Part shown: one piece after another, positions 36,883-46,967 of the stretch
Layout of the letters: the number at the start of each line of letters is the position of its first letter
Position numbering within the stretch: position 1 is the stretch's first letter
NCBI RefSeq assembly: GCF_001653715.1
Contig: NZ_LWHQ01000017.1
Span: 44,591 to 108,590, forward strand
Source: Methylobacterium platani
GTDB lineage: Bacteria > Pseudomonadota > Alphaproteobacteria > Rhizobiales > Beijerinckiaceae
Direction of reading: 5' to 3'
DNA length: 64,000 bases
The notes under the pieces: generated by a model
Told to the model about the DNA's origin: nothing
The model's database searches: none
What the model saw: the letters and a program-made list of their open reading frames with translations, nothing else
Program-made: the position numbers and the translations under genes

Positions 36883-37776
36883 GTGCGGCAGAGGCCGGAC
36901 TTCGACGACGCCGCCCTGGCGCGGGCGGGCGAAGCACTTGCGCAGGACATTCTCGTGCAGGACATCGGTCCCGTCGCGCCGCTGCTGCCGCGGCCGCTCC
37001 CGCGCGCCGTGCCGCCCTCGTCCTGGCGCCGGCGCGTCGCCGGCCGGACGATCGGCGCCGCGGCGGTGATCGCGCTCCTCAGCGTGCTCGCCAGCGAGCG
37101 GCGACAGGCGGATCCGCCGATCGCCCGCGAGGCCGCCTTCGTGCCGCGCTACGCCGCCCCCGCGGTGGCGCCGCCGGCGTGGCGCGAGGCCGCTCCCGAC
37201 CGCTACCGCCTCGGCGAGGCGACGGGCAGCGCCCGGATCCAGCCCGACCTGCGCGAGGACACGCTGACCGCCGGCGCCTTCGCGGTGCAGGAGGCGCCGT
37301 TCCTGCGCCTCGTCGCCGCCGAGACGGCGGAGCCGGACGGGGAGGGGAGCCTGTTCGTCACCCTGGCCCGCCGCGCCGCGGAGGCCGGCGGCCTCTCGGT
37401 GGCGCGCACCAGCGAGCGCGGCCAGGTCGCGACGCGGTTCGGGGCGCTCGACACCGTCGACGCGGTGCTCGCCGATGCGGACGGCCGCCGATCCTGCACC
37501 GCGTTCCGCCTCAGGGCGGCGCTGCAGGTCGAGGGCTGGCTGTGCGCGCCGCTGGGGCAGTTGCCCGAGCCGCAGGCCGTGGCCTGCGCGGTCGAGCGCC
37601 TCGGCGCCCTGCCGGGAGCGTCCCTGTCCCCGCCGATCGCCGAGATGCTGGCCCGGCCGCGCTCGGCCGCCTGCCCGCCGGAGGAGCCCGCCACCACCGC
37701 GGCCCTGCCGGCGCCGCGCAGGGCGGTTCGCAAGAATGCGGCGAGAGTGCGGCATTCGCGACCAGCTTCGCCGTGA
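36883..37776 (+). CDS. Membrane-anchored protein of unknown function
   Basis: The 297-residue product is not recognised. A cytosolic head (VRQRPDFDDAALARAGEALA...) of about 50 residues is followed by one hydrophobic segment (TIGAAAVIALLSVLA, roughly residues 60-75), then an Ala/Pro-rich linker and a folded domain with two or three cysteines (SCTAFRL, WLCAPLG, AVACAVERLG) that could form disulfides outside the inner membrane. GTG 36883 is chosen because GGAGGAG lies eight bases upstream; ATG 36838 would add 15 residues without a ribosome site. A small secreted protein is encoded just downstream. Confidence 0.65.
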   Translation: MRQRPDFDDAALARAGEALAQDILVQDIGPVAPLLPRPLPRAVPPSSWRRRVAGRTIGAAAVIALLSVLASERRQADPPIAREAAFVPRYAAPAVAPPAWREAAPDRYRLGEATGSARIQPDLREDTLTAGAFAVQEAPFLRLVAAETAEPDGEGSLFVTLARRAAEAGGLSVARTSERGQVATRFGALDTVDAVLADADGRRSCTAFRLRAALQVEGWLCAPLGQLPEPQAVACAVERLGALPGASLSPPIAEMLARPRSAACPPEEPATTAALPAPRRAVRKNAARVRHSRPASP

Positions 37777-37873
37777 GCGGGAACCTCGGCCGCGCTCGCA
37801 CGTCTCTTTCCACAACGGCGTCGTTTCTTAACGAGTGCGGCGCTACCCTGGCGACGTTCATCAAAGGTGCGTC

Positions 37874-38287
37874 ATGCGCTTCCAGACTCTCGCCCTGACC
37901 GGGCTCCTCTCCCTCGCGACCCTGGGCGCCGGCACCGCTGCCTCGCAGGCACAGGACAGCTACGTCATCCGCAGCTACAAGGACGGCCAGGGCCTCGCGA
38001 TCCGCGTCCGGCCGCGCAGCTGGCTCGATGCCGGCAACGTGGTCGAGGCCAATTCGGGCGCGACCGGCAACCCGGCCACCAACCCGCACTTCATCGCCGC
38101 GTCCTACCTGAACTCGCCGCCCTACATCGCCAACCGCGAGCGTTTCGGCGGCGCCGGCATCCTGCCCGACCCGATCACCAACGGCCCGTTCATCGGCGCC
38201 CGCCGCAGCGCCGTGACGGTCGACCTCTCGGCGATCGACTACCTCGACCCGACCTCGCCGCTGTCGCGGGCGCGCTACGGCTACTGA
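37874..38287 (+). CDS. Small secreted protein of unknown function
   Basis: A 137-residue protein with a clear Sec signal (MRFQTLALTGLLSLATLGAG...ASQAQ, cleavage near residue 27). The mature part is polar, rich in Asn, Pro, Arg and Ser, with no cysteine and no recognised domain. ATG 37874 has AAAGGTG eight bases upstream. A strong hairpin terminator follows the stop, so the transcript ends here. Codon use is the same as its neighbours. Confidence 0.7.
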   Translation: MRFQTLALTGLLSLATLGAGTAASQAQDSYVIRSYKDGQGLAIRVRPRSWLDAGNVVEANSGATGNPATNPHFIAASYLNSPPYIANRERFGGAGILPDPITNGPFIGARRSAVTVDLSAIDYLDPTSPLSRARYGY

Positions 38288-38313
38288 GCGGACGAGAATC
38301 GGCTGGACGTGCG

Positions 38314-38344
38314 ACGGGCCCCGACAGGGGCCCGTTTCGTTTGT
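38314..38344 (+). terminator. Intrinsic terminator
   Basis: Perfect nine-base arms (ACGGGCCCC at 38314-38322 and its complement at 38327-38335) with a GACA loop are followed by TTCGTTTG. It lies 26 bases after the stop of the small secreted protein gene. Confidence 0.8.
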
Positions 38345-38380
38345 GGCAGCCGTCCGGGAAGGGGGAGGGAGCCGGAGGAC

Positions 38381-38959
38381 CTACCGCTCCTCCGCCTTCA
38401 CCCACTTGATCACCCGCGGCGGCTCGTAGGCCCGGATCCGCGCGACGAGATCCGCCGGCTCGGTGCCGACGATCAGCATCGCCCGGTGCGGCTCGCGCAC
38501 GAAGCCCTCCCGGACGACGGAATCGAGGAAGCCGAGCAGCCCGTCGTAGAAGCCGCCGGCGTTGAGCACGGCCAGGGGCTTCCTGTGGTAGCCGAGCTGG
38601 GCCCAGGTCCAGACCTCGAACATCTCCTCGAAGGTGCCCAGTCCCCCGGGCAGCGCCACGAAACCGTCGGCGAGGTCGGCCATCAAGGCCTTGCGCTCGT
38701 GCATCGAGGCGACGACGCGAAGCTCCGTCAGCCCGAGATGCGCGGTCTCCTTCTCGACGAGGCTTTGCGGGATGATGCCGGTCACCCGGCCGCCGGCGGC
38801 GAGCACACCGTCGGCGACCGCGCCCATCAGCCCGACCTTGCCGCCGCCATAGACCAGCTCGATCCCGTCTTGAGCGAAGTGGCGCCCGAGCGCGGTCGCC
38901 GCCTCACGGTAGAGCGGACGGGCCCCGTCGCTGGAGCCGCAGAAGACGCACAGGCGCAT
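38381..38959 (-). CDS. LOG family protein (cytokinin riboside phosphoribohydrolase type)
   Basis: The product has 192 residues. The hallmark [20 protein letters not shown] (residues 104-123) and the N-terminal [13 protein letters not shown] with [11 protein letters not shown] define the lysine-decarboxylase-like LOG family. Such enzymes release free nucleobase from nucleoside 5'-monophosphates and can activate cytokinins; plant-associated methylobacteria make these hormones. The sequence alone does not separate a hormone role from nucleotide salvage. It stands between the terminator of the preceding gene and leuB, read on the minus strand. Confidence 0.88.
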   Translation of the reverse strand: MRLCVFCGSSDGARPLYREAATALGRHFAQDGIELVYGGGKVGLMGAVADGVLAAGGRVTGIIPQSLVEKETAHLGLTELRVVASMHERKALMADLADGFVALPGGLGTFEEMFEVWTWAQLGYHRKPLAVLNAGGFYDGLLGFLDSVVREGFVREPHRAMLIVGTEPADLVARIRAYEPPRVIKWVKAEER

Positions 38960-39068
38960 GGGTCACCTCCCTTTCGCTCGCAAGCCGGAATCGTCCTGGA
39001 CGTCGTCCCACCCACGACCTCAGGATGAGGTTGCGGGTGGGAATGTCCGCGTGACGGCCGACCGGCCC

Positions 39069-40175
39069 TCAGCCCGCTCGCGCCTGCAGCTCGCGCACGA
39101 TGGCGTCGCCCATCTCGGTGGTGCCGACCGCGTTGGTGCCCGGCCCGGCGATGTCGCGGGTACGGGTGCCGGCAGCGAGCGTGCGGGTGATGGCACTCTC
39201 GAGCTGGTCGGCGGCCTCCAGCAGGCCGAAGGAGTAGCGCAAGGCCATCGCCAGCGAGCCGATCATGGCGATCGGGTTGGCGAGGTTCTGGCCGGCGATG
39301 TCGGGGGCCGAGCCGTGGACGGGCTCGTAGAGGGCGCGCCGGGTGCCGTTCTCGACCGCGCCCAGCGAGGCCGAGGGCAGCATCCCGAGGGAGCCGGTCA
39401 GCATCGCGGCCACGTCCGACAGGATGTCGCCGAACAGGTTGTCGGTGACGAGGACGTCGTACTGCTTGGGGTTGCGCACCAGCTGCATGGCGCAGTTGTC
39501 GGCCAGCACGTGCTCGAGCCCGACATCGGAATACTGCTCGGCGTGGAGCCGGGTGACGGTCTCCTTCCACAGCACGCCGGTCTTCATGACGTTGTGCTTC
39601 TCGGCCGAGGCGACCTTGTTGCGGCGCTTGCGGGCGAGGTCGAAGGCGACCGCGGCGATGCGCTCGATCTCGCCGGTGGTGTAGATCTGCGTGTCGATCG
39701 CGCGCTTCTGGCCGTCCTCCAGCGTCACGATCTCCTTCGGCTCGCCGAAATAGACGCCGCCGGTGAGCTCGCGCACGATGACGATGTCGAGGCCCTCGAC
39801 CAGCTCGCGCTTGAGCGCCGAGGCCTCGGCGAGCGCCGGGTAGCAGATCGCCGGGCGGAGGTTCGCGAACAGGCCGAGGTCCTTGCGCAGGCGCAGCAAA
39901 CCCGCCTCGGGGCGCTTGGCGTAACCGACGCCGGCCCATTTCGGCCCGCCGACGGCGCCGAACAGCACCGCGTCGGCGGCCTTGGCGCGGTCCATCGCGG
40001 CTTCCGAGAGCGGGACGCCGTGAGCGTCGATGGCCGCACCCCCGACGAGGTCGGTCTCGGTCTCGAACTGCGCGATGCCGGCGCGGGTGAACCAGGCCAG
40101 GACCTTGGAGACTTCCGCCGCCACCTCGGGGCCGATGCCGTCGCCGGGCAGGAGCAGGATCTTGTGCGTGGCCAT
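39069..40175 (-). CDS. leuB: 3-isopropylmalate dehydrogenase
   Basis: A 368-residue NAD-dependent decarboxylating dehydrogenase of leucine synthesis. [13 protein letters not shown] at the N terminus, the substrate loop REAG-type [35 protein letters not shown], and the NAD-site block [21 protein letters not shown] are all present. Length is normal. It stands alone here, separate from leuA and leuCD. The 3' neighbour LOG is on the same strand about 110 bases away. Confidence 0.96.
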   Translation of the reverse strand: MATHKILLLPGDGIGPEVAAEVSKVLAWFTRAGIAQFETETDLVGGAAIDAHGVPLSEAAMDRAKAADAVLFGAVGGPKWAGVGYAKRPEAGLLRLRKDLGLFANLRPAICYPALAEASALKRELVEGLDIVIVRELTGGVYFGEPKEIVTLEDGQKRAIDTQIYTTGEIERIAAVAFDLARKRRNKVASAEKHNVMKTGVLWKETVTRLHAEQYSDVGLEHVLADNCAMQLVRNPKQYDVLVTDNLFGDILSDVAAMLTGSLGMLPSASLGAVENGTRRALYEPVHGSAPDIAGQNLANPIAMIGSLAMALRYSFGLLEAADQLESAITRTLAAGTRTRDIAGPGTNAVGTTEMGDAIVRELQARAG

Positions 40176-40285
40176 GGTCGTGACTTTCTAAGAAGAGCGA
40201 GGACGGAGGGCCGGACCCTGAACAAGATTTTCAGGATTTTACATGATTTCGCCTAATCCGATCCAATGTCCGTAGAGCGCGGGAT

Positions 40286-40469
40286 CCCCTCTCCCGAGTG
40301 GGAGAGGGGTAGGGGTGAGGGTGCTACGGTCCTGAGTCAGGCTCAGATCGTGGTGATGGCAGCTCGACGCTTTGTGCTGGACCCAAAACCGTAGCACCCT
40401 CACCCCCGGCCCCTCTCCCACACCTTGCAGCGATACCGGGCAAGCCCGGCATCGCCTGGAGAGGGGAGG
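40286..40469. repeat. Dispersed palindromic repeat, second family, with the same 36-base insert
   Basis: The arms (CCCCTCTCCC, GAGTGGGAGAGG..., through GTGCTACGGT at 40321-40330, and the matching right arm from about 40387) enclose a loop of some 55 bases. The right arm is interrupted at the tip of its inner hairpin by 36 bases (40424-40459) that differ from those at 30575-30610 at one position. It lies between leuB and the prenyl synthase gene, which are both on the minus strand. Confidence 0.82.
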
Positions 40470-40509
40470 TGCGCTATACTTTTATCGGACAGAGCAAGCT
40501 GGATTCATA

Positions 40510-41451
40510 TTACGACTTGCGGGCGACGGTGAAGCGGGCGGCCTCGCACAGGGTCGCGGCGGCCGCGCCCCAGGGCTTGAGCGCGGCTTCGCACTCGCCC
40601 ACCAGGCGCTCGCACTCGGCGCGCGCGCCGTCGAGGCCGAGGCGGTCGACGAGGGTGGCCTTGCCGGCGTCCTTGTCCTTGCCGGTGCGCTTGCCCATCG
40701 CCTCGGACGACGCCTCGCGGTCGAGGATGTCGTCGGCGACCTGGAACGCCTGGCCGAGCGCGCGGCCATAAGACAGGAGCGCGCGGCGCTCCTCGGCCGA
40801 GGCGCCGCCGACCAGCGCCCCGGCATCGACCGAAAAGGCCAGGATCGCGCCGGTCTTCATCGCCTGGAGCTGGAGCGTGGCATCCACGTCGAGGTTGGCC
40901 GGGCCGAAGCGCCCCTCCGCCCCGAGGTCGAGGAGCTGGCCGCCGACCATGCCGCCGAGGCCCGACGCGCGAGCGAGGCCGAGCACCAGCTCGGAGCGGA
41001 CCAGCGAGTCGGCCTGCCAGGCCGGATCGGCGACGATCTCGAAGGCGAGGGTCTGGAGGGCGTCGCCGACCAGGATCGCGGTCGCCTCGTCGTACTTCTT
41101 GTGCACGGTCGGCTGGCCGCGGCGCAGGTCGTCGTCATCCATCGCCGGCAGGTCGTCGTGGACGAGCGAGTAGCAGTGGACCAGCTCGACGCCGGCGCCG
41201 GCGGCCATCGCGCCCTCGAACGGGCCGCCGAGCATCCGGGCGGTCTCGATGGCGAGGAACGGGCGCAGGCGCTTGCCGCCGTTGAGCACGGCGTGGCGCA
41301 TCGCCTCCATCAGCCGGGGCGGCCGGGCGATCTCGCCGGCCTGCACCGCGTCGCCGAGGCGCTCGGCGAGGAAGCCTTCGACGCTCTTCGCCACGGCCGA
41401 GAGCCGCGCCGTGAAATCGCCTGCCTGCGGGTATCCTGTGGTGCCGGCCAT
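40510..41451 (-). CDS. ispA: Polyprenyl synthetase (farnesyl diphosphate synthase type)
   Basis: The 313-residue enzyme condenses isopentenyl diphosphate with allylic diphosphates. The first Asp-rich motif is in LVHDDLPAMDDDDLRRG, with the two-residue insertion typical of bacterial type II FPP synthases, and the second in FQVADDILD. GGKRLRP for IPP binding is near the N terminus. ATG 41451 has AGGA nine bases upstream; ATG 41481 and ATG 41508 are in-frame alternatives, and the last overlaps the start of divergent mtgA. Product chain length (C15 or longer) is inferred from family. Confidence 0.9.
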   Translation of the reverse strand: MAGTTGYPQAGDFTARLSAVAKSVEGFLAERLGDAVQAGEIARPPRLMEAMRHAVLNGGKRLRPFLAIETARMLGGPFEGAMAAGAGVELVHCYSLVHDDLPAMDDDDLRRGQPTVHKKYDEATAILVGDALQTLAFEIVADPAWQADSLVRSELVLGLARASGLGGMVGGQLLDLGAEGRFGPANLDVDATLQLQAMKTGAILAFSVDAGALVGGASAEERRALLSYGRALGQAFQVADDILDREASSEAMGKRTGKDKDAGKATLVDRLGLDGARAECERLVGECEAALKPWGAAAATLCEAARFTVARKS

Positions 41452-41506
41452 CGTATTTTCCTGGGGACGGCCCGCGGTCATGTCCTGCGGGGCCCGCGTT
41501 GACGTC

Positions 41507-42307
41507 ATGGTGGCCTCGTATCGACGGTCACGCCGAGAGGAGGGTCGAATTCAGGAACCGCGGGTCACGGCGGAGCGCCGGGAGGGCGTGCCGCAGCCGC
41601 TGCGGGGCTTGGTCCCGGCGGGGGCGCCACCGGCCCGGGCCCGGGGTCGGCGGCTGGTGCGCGCCGTGCTCCTGGTGCCCGTGATCGTGGTCGCCCTCGT
41701 CCTGGTCCTGGCGCTCGTCTATCGCGCGCTGACCCCGCCCTCAACCCTGATGCTCGGCCGCTGGGCCACGCTCCAGCCGGTGACCCGGGAGGCGGTGCCG
41801 CTGGAGGCGATCGCCCCGGCCCTGGTCCAGGGTGTCGTGGCGTCGGAGGACCAGCGCTTCTGCCTGCATGGCGGCGTCGACTGGGACGCCCTGTGGAGCG
41901 TCGTCGACGACGAGGACGGCCCGAGCCGCGGCGCCTCGACGGTGACGATGCAGACGGTGAAGAACGTCTTCCTGTGGCCGGGCCGCTCCTACCTGCGGAA
42001 AGCCCTCGAGATCCCGCTGGCGCTGATGGTCGACACGGTCTGGGGCAAGCGCCGGACGATGGAGATCTACCTCAACGTCGCCGAATGGGGCGAGGGGATC
42101 TTCGGGGCCGAGGCCGCCGCCCGGCACTGGTTCGGCAAGTCGGCCCGCGACCTCACCCGGGGCGAGGCGGCGCTGCTGGTGGCCGCCCTGCCGAACCCGT
42201 TCCTGCGCAACCCGCGCCGGCCCTCCCGCGCCATGCGGGCGCTCGCCGGGCGGATCCAGGGGCGGACGAGCGGGATCGGGGGATTGAGCCAGTGCGTGCG
42301 GCCGTGA
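41507..42307 (+). CDS. mtgA: Monofunctional peptidoglycan glycosyltransferase
   Basis: A 266-residue GT51 enzyme that polymerises lipid II. An Arg-rich cytosolic head of about 48 residues is followed by one membrane helix (AVLLVPVIVVALVLVLALVYRAL), then the catalytic domain with EDQRFCLHGGVDW (catalytic Glu), GASTVTMQTVKNVFLWPGRS, RKALEIPLALMVDTVWGKRR and EIYLNVAEWGEGIFGAEAAA. There is no transpeptidase domain, as expected for MtgA. ATG 41507 lacks a strong ribosome site, so the true start could be slightly downstream. Confidence 0.9.
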   Translation: MVASYRRSRREEGRIQEPRVTAERREGVPQPLRGLVPAGAPPARARGRRLVRAVLLVPVIVVALVLVLALVYRALTPPSTLMLGRWATLQPVTREAVPLEAIAPALVQGVVASEDQRFCLHGGVDWDALWSVVDDEDGPSRGASTVTMQTVKNVFLWPGRSYLRKALEIPLALMVDTVWGKRRTMEIYLNVAEWGEGIFGAEAAARHWFGKSARDLTRGEAALLVAALPNPFLRNPRRPSRAMRALAGRIQGRTSGIGGLSQCVRP

Positions 42308-42442
42308 GCCGGCGAACGTTCGGCGGGCTCGCGACTTTCCCTGGAGGCCGCCCGGAACGGGGCTGGCGCGGCGGCCTTTCCCCCCGTAACACCGGCCCCG
42401 CCCGCCCGCCCTTTGCGGCGCGGCCCTTACAAGGGAAGCACG

Positions 42443-42790
42443 ATGTTCACTCTCGAGATCGACGGCACGGCCGTCGCCATCATCCGGTCGAACGAGGAGC
42501 GGGCCCGGGAGCTTCTCGAGGTCGAGGGCTTCAAGGACGACCTGCGCACCATGAAGAGCGACGGCCGCCCGCTGTGGACGGGCAAGCCGGAGTCGCTGAA
42601 GCTGCGCCCCGCCACCGAGGACGAGGTCGAGACCTTCGAGGACTCGATGGACGAGGAGGATTTCGAGGACGAGGACGAGCCCCAGGCCGCCAACGACAGC
42701 CAGGGCCAGGGCGAGACCGACGACGAGGACGAGGAGGACGACGTCGACATCCTGTTCCTGGTCGACATCGACGACGAGGACGAGGCGTAA
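42443..42790 (+). CDS. Small protein with strongly acidic C-terminal tail
   Basis: This 115-residue protein is not recognised. The N-terminal half (MFTLEIDGTAVAIIRSNEERARELL...) is a mixed alpha/beta segment; the C-terminal half is almost all Asp/Glu from residue 60 on, ending with ILFLVDIDDEDEA. Such tails are seen in proteins that mimic nucleic acid or bind basic partners. AAGGGA lies seven bases before ATG 42443. No partner is evident; it follows mtgA and precedes the end of a minus-strand ATPase operon. Confidence 0.7.
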   Translation: MFTLEIDGTAVAIIRSNEERARELLEVEGFKDDLRTMKSDGRPLWTGKPESLKLRPATEDEVETFEDSMDEEDFEDEDEPQAANDSQGQGETDDEDEEDDVDILFLVDIDDEDEA

Positions 42791-42841
42791 GACGCCTCGC
42801 GCGGCCGGCCTCGCGCCGGCCGCACCGCCCCGCGGTGGCGA

Positions 42842-43507
42842 TCAGGTCGCGCGCCGCAGGATCCCGATCGCTTCGAGGCCGACCCGCAGGTCGGCTTCGA
42901 ACCGCTGGTAGGAGGGCAGCCTCGCCAAGCGCCGCAGGTCGACCTCCTCGGCAATCTGATCGAACAGCCCCTCGGGACCTGGTGTGCGGCGCCCCTTGCG
43001 ACCGCCGAACAGCGCGCGGACGGCGTCGTTCAGCGCCCGCTTGGGATCTTCGACGGACTCGGCCCGTTCCGGGTGCCACGACAGGGCGAGCCGCTCGGGC
43101 CAGGCCGAGAAGCCGAAAACCCGGGCTACCGCGTCGTGATCCGCCAGCATCCAGGCTTCCGTCTCGCGCACCGGGATCAACGGGACGATCCGGGCTTCCG
43201 GCATCGCGCAGGCATCGCGGGCACGTGCCCGGACCTGCCCGACGAGCCGGGCTTCGATCTGGTCGGCCAGCGACCGCGATGCATCGGCATGAATCACGAA
43301 CAGGTCGACGCCCTGCCGGTCCCGGCAGATGATGTCCGCGCGCTCGGCGTTGGGTTTTTCGGTGTAGGCGAGGATGTCTTCCTGCAACTCGACCGCCGTG
43401 ACCGCCTCCGCCTGCACGATGCCGAGCAGAGTGCGGTAGACGATCCTCGGTAGGAAACGTCTGTCGGTCGATCCCTCCGAGAACAGGCCGACTACGAGCC
43501 AGGTCAT
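42842..43507 (-). CDS. TOPRIM/DUF4276-like protein paired with AAA ATPase
   Basis: A 221-residue protein. LFSEGSTDRRFLPRIV (near residues 8-23) gives the EGxTD motif of TOPRIM-like folds, followed by VDLFVIHADAS as an acidic strand and IPVRETEAWMLADHDAV as the third. This pattern fits DUF4276-type proteins often encoded with SMC/OLD-type ATPases. ATG 43507 is 13 bases after the ATPase stop; GTG 43540 would overlap it. A nuclease or effector function is plausible but not proven. Confidence 0.6.
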   Translation of the reverse strand: MTWLVVGLFSEGSTDRRFLPRIVYRTLLGIVQAEAVTAVELQEDILAYTEKPNAERADIICRDRQGVDLFVIHADASRSLADQIEARLVGQVRARARDACAMPEARIVPLIPVRETEAWMLADHDAVARVFGFSAWPERLALSWHPERAESVEDPKRALNDAVRALFGGRKGRRTPGPEGLFDQIAEEVDLRRLARLPSYQRFEADLRVGLEAIGILRRAT

Positions 43508-43520
43508 GCGACGAGCCACA

Positions 43521-44897
43521 TCATAGGGTGCGCTCGTCACCGCTCTGGACGATGCGGTCGACGTCCGACCGGGTCAGCCGGTGCTCGCGGTCGCCGAGGG
43601 GCAGTTCGTCCACCACGAGGCCGGCGCGCATGCGCGTGCGGCGCGTAACGACCTTGAGCTCCGGATCGACCCGGGAGACCACGTCGACGACGACGATCTC
43701 CTCGTCCTCCGTCTCTCGTAGCACGACGAGGGAATGGGTGTTGAGGATCACTTGGAACAGGCGCTCGTCTTCGTCGGAGGCCGTCCGCATGGAGGTGCAG
43801 GCACCGCGCAGAACTGCGATCAGGCGGGCGAGGCGGGTGTAGTGGAGGCCGTTCTCCGGTTCCTCGAACAGCAGCACGCTGCGGCGTCGCGGATCGTAGA
43901 GGTAGGTCAAGAGGGCCAGCATCCGCAGCGTGCCGTCGGAGAGCACGCGGGAACTGAACTCCTCGCCGTCCTGCGTCGTCAGGAGGAAGCGGTAGCGGCC
44001 ATAGGCCTCGTCGCGCTCGACCCGGAGGTCCTTCACGCCCGGGATCAGGGCCGACAGGGCGGAGCGGATCAGCCCGACATCGCCGCGAGGGCGCTCGGGC
44101 GTCCGCGTCTCCGCCTCGATGCGGGCGAGCACCTTCGCGAGGTTCGAGCCGTCTGGCAGGAGATCGTCCGGTGCGAGGGCATCGCTCGGCTCACGTTCGG
44201 CCGAGACTTCGAGCTGCAGGAAGGTCATGCCTTCCAGTTCCTGCCGCAGGGCGAAGAGGTGAGGGAACTCGGTGGCCGTCGTGATCTTGGACAGCACCGT
44301 CGCGGTGGCGCGGCCCTTGCGCACCGGGAACGGGCGCGGCAGCCCCTGCCGGCCGTCTTGGTTGACCTGGAAGACCTCATCCAGGGTTTCGAGGAACGGG
44401 CTTCGTGCTCTGCCGCTGCCGTAACGGGCCCGCGTCTTGGCGAAATCCTGGGCGATAGGAGAGCGCCGGGCCCAGGCATCGTCGGTCCGGCGGATCGCCG
44501 CCGCCTGCTCGCGGCGGACGTAGAGCCGCTCCAGGCCGCCCGGCTCGTCGGTGCGCCGCTCGATCTCCAGTTCGTAGCGCAGGCGGGTATGGGCGAGGGG
44601 CTTGCGCTGTCCGAAGGCGTCCTCGATTTCCGGATCGAGCAGCACCTCGACGGCGAACCGCATCGCGTCGGCGGTCGTGCCGTCTGCGCGGCGGCGGAAC
44701 ATCTCGCTCGGGTCGCCGCGCATGGTCCGGACCGCCTCGGGCAGGTCCAGGGCGGCGAGGCGGGAGAGCAGCCGGAGCGCGTCGAAGAAGTTGGACTTCC
44801 CCGATGCGTTCGGGCCGGCCATCACCGTGAAGGGTTGCAGGTCGAGGGTCAGGCCCTCGAAGCTCTTGAAGCCGTCGATCTCGACCCGCGTCAGCAT
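43521..44897 (-). CDS. AAA/ABC-type ATPase (RecF/OLD-like head domain)
   Basis: The 458-residue protein begins MLTRVEIDGFKSFEGLTLDL with Walker A AGPNASGKSN (residues 27-36), as in AAA_21/AAA_15 SMC-like ATPases. A long middle region is followed by the ABC signature RVLSDGTLRMLALL and Walker B VLLFEEPENGLH, with NTHS as the His switch. It probably powers or gates the TOPRIM-like partner encoded directly after it. Such pairs occur among phage-defence systems, but this one is not assigned to a named system. Base composition is similar to the core genome. Confidence 0.8.
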   Translation of the reverse strand: MLTRVEIDGFKSFEGLTLDLQPFTVMAGPNASGKSNFFDALRLLSRLAALDLPEAVRTMRGDPSEMFRRRADGTTADAMRFAVEVLLDPEIEDAFGQRKPLAHTRLRYELEIERRTDEPGGLERLYVRREQAAAIRRTDDAWARRSPIAQDFAKTRARYGSGRARSPFLETLDEVFQVNQDGRQGLPRPFPVRKGRATATVLSKITTATEFPHLFALRQELEGMTFLQLEVSAEREPSDALAPDDLLPDGSNLAKVLARIEAETRTPERPRGDVGLIRSALSALIPGVKDLRVERDEAYGRYRFLLTTQDGEEFSSRVLSDGTLRMLALLTYLYDPRRRSVLLFEEPENGLHYTRLARLIAVLRGACTSMRTASDEDERLFQVILNTHSLVVLRETEDEEIVVVDVVSRVDPELKVVTRRTRMRAGLVVDELPLGDREHRLTRSDVDRIVQSGDERTL

Positions 44898-44907
44898 CCG
44901 AGGCCGC

Positions 44908-46149
<1,242 letters not shown>

Positions 46150-46334
46150 GCGGGGCGGGCCTCGGAGAATGGGGAAGGGATGAACCGCCGCGGGCTTACC
46201 AGCCCGGCCCGGCCGCGTGCAACCGCGCTCCTACGGTTCCATCGCCCTCCCGTGGCGAAGCGACGCCCGGGGCGGCGCTTGTGGCCGGGGCCGGCGGACG
46301 CGAAGGTGCGGGATCGGTCCAACGGAGGGGTGCG

Positions 46335-46961
46335 ATGCCACGCCGGCCTACGCTCGAATTCTGGTTCGAGTTCGCATCCACCTATTCCTACCTCGCCGCG
46401 ACGCGGATCGAGGCGCTCGCCGAGGCGGCCGGGGTCACCTTGCGCTGGCGCCCGTTCCTGCTCGGGCCGGTCTTCGCCGCGCAGGGGTGGACCTCCTCGC
46501 CGTTCAACCTCTACCCGGCCAAGGGCCGGCACATGTGGCGCGACCTCGCCCGCGAGGCCGCCCGCCTCGGCCTGCCGCCGGTGGTGCGCCCCGAGAGCTT
46601 CCCCCAGAACAGCCTGGCGGCGACCCGGGTCGCGGTGCTCGGCGCCGAGGAGCCGTGGATCGGCGCCTATGTCCGGGCGGTCTACGCGGCCGAATTCGCG
46701 CGCGGCCACTCGATCGCCGAGCCCGCGGCGATCTCGGGCATCCTCAACGGGCTCGACCTCGACGGCCCGGCGCTGATCCGCGCCGCGACCCAGGAGCCGG
46801 TGAAGAGCCGCCTGCGCTCGATCGGCGAGGAGGCGAAGTCCCGCGGCCTGTTCGGCGCCCCGAGCTTCCTGACCGAGGACGGCGAGCTGTTCTGGGGCAA
46901 CGACCGGCTGGAGCAGGCGCTCGCCTGGGCGGTGGGCGAGCGGCCGGCGGGGATGCGCTGA
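46335..46961 (+). CDS. 2-Hydroxychromene-2-carboxylate isomerase / DsbA-like oxidoreductase
   Basis: A 208-residue protein of the DsbA-like kappa-GST group. The start LEFWFEFASTYSYLAATRIE carries the Ser of the isomerase active site in place of the DsbA CxxC pair, and GLFGAPSFLTEDGELFWGNDRL is the conserved cis-Pro region. These enzymes isomerise chromene carboxylates with glutathione in aromatic degradation, or act more widely as GST-like proteins. CGGAGGGG lies before ATG 46335. The flanking genes do not show a full aromatic pathway. Confidence 0.88.
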   Translation: MPRRPTLEFWFEFASTYSYLAATRIEALAEAAGVTLRWRPFLLGPVFAAQGWTSSPFNLYPAKGRHMWRDLAREAARLGLPPVVRPESFPQNSLAATRVAVLGAEEPWIGAYVRAVYAAEFARGHSIAEPAAISGILNGLDLDGPALIRAATQEPVKSRLRSIGEEAKSRGLFGAPSFLTEDGELFWGNDRLEQALAWAVGERPAGMR

Positions 46962-46967
46962 AGCGCG

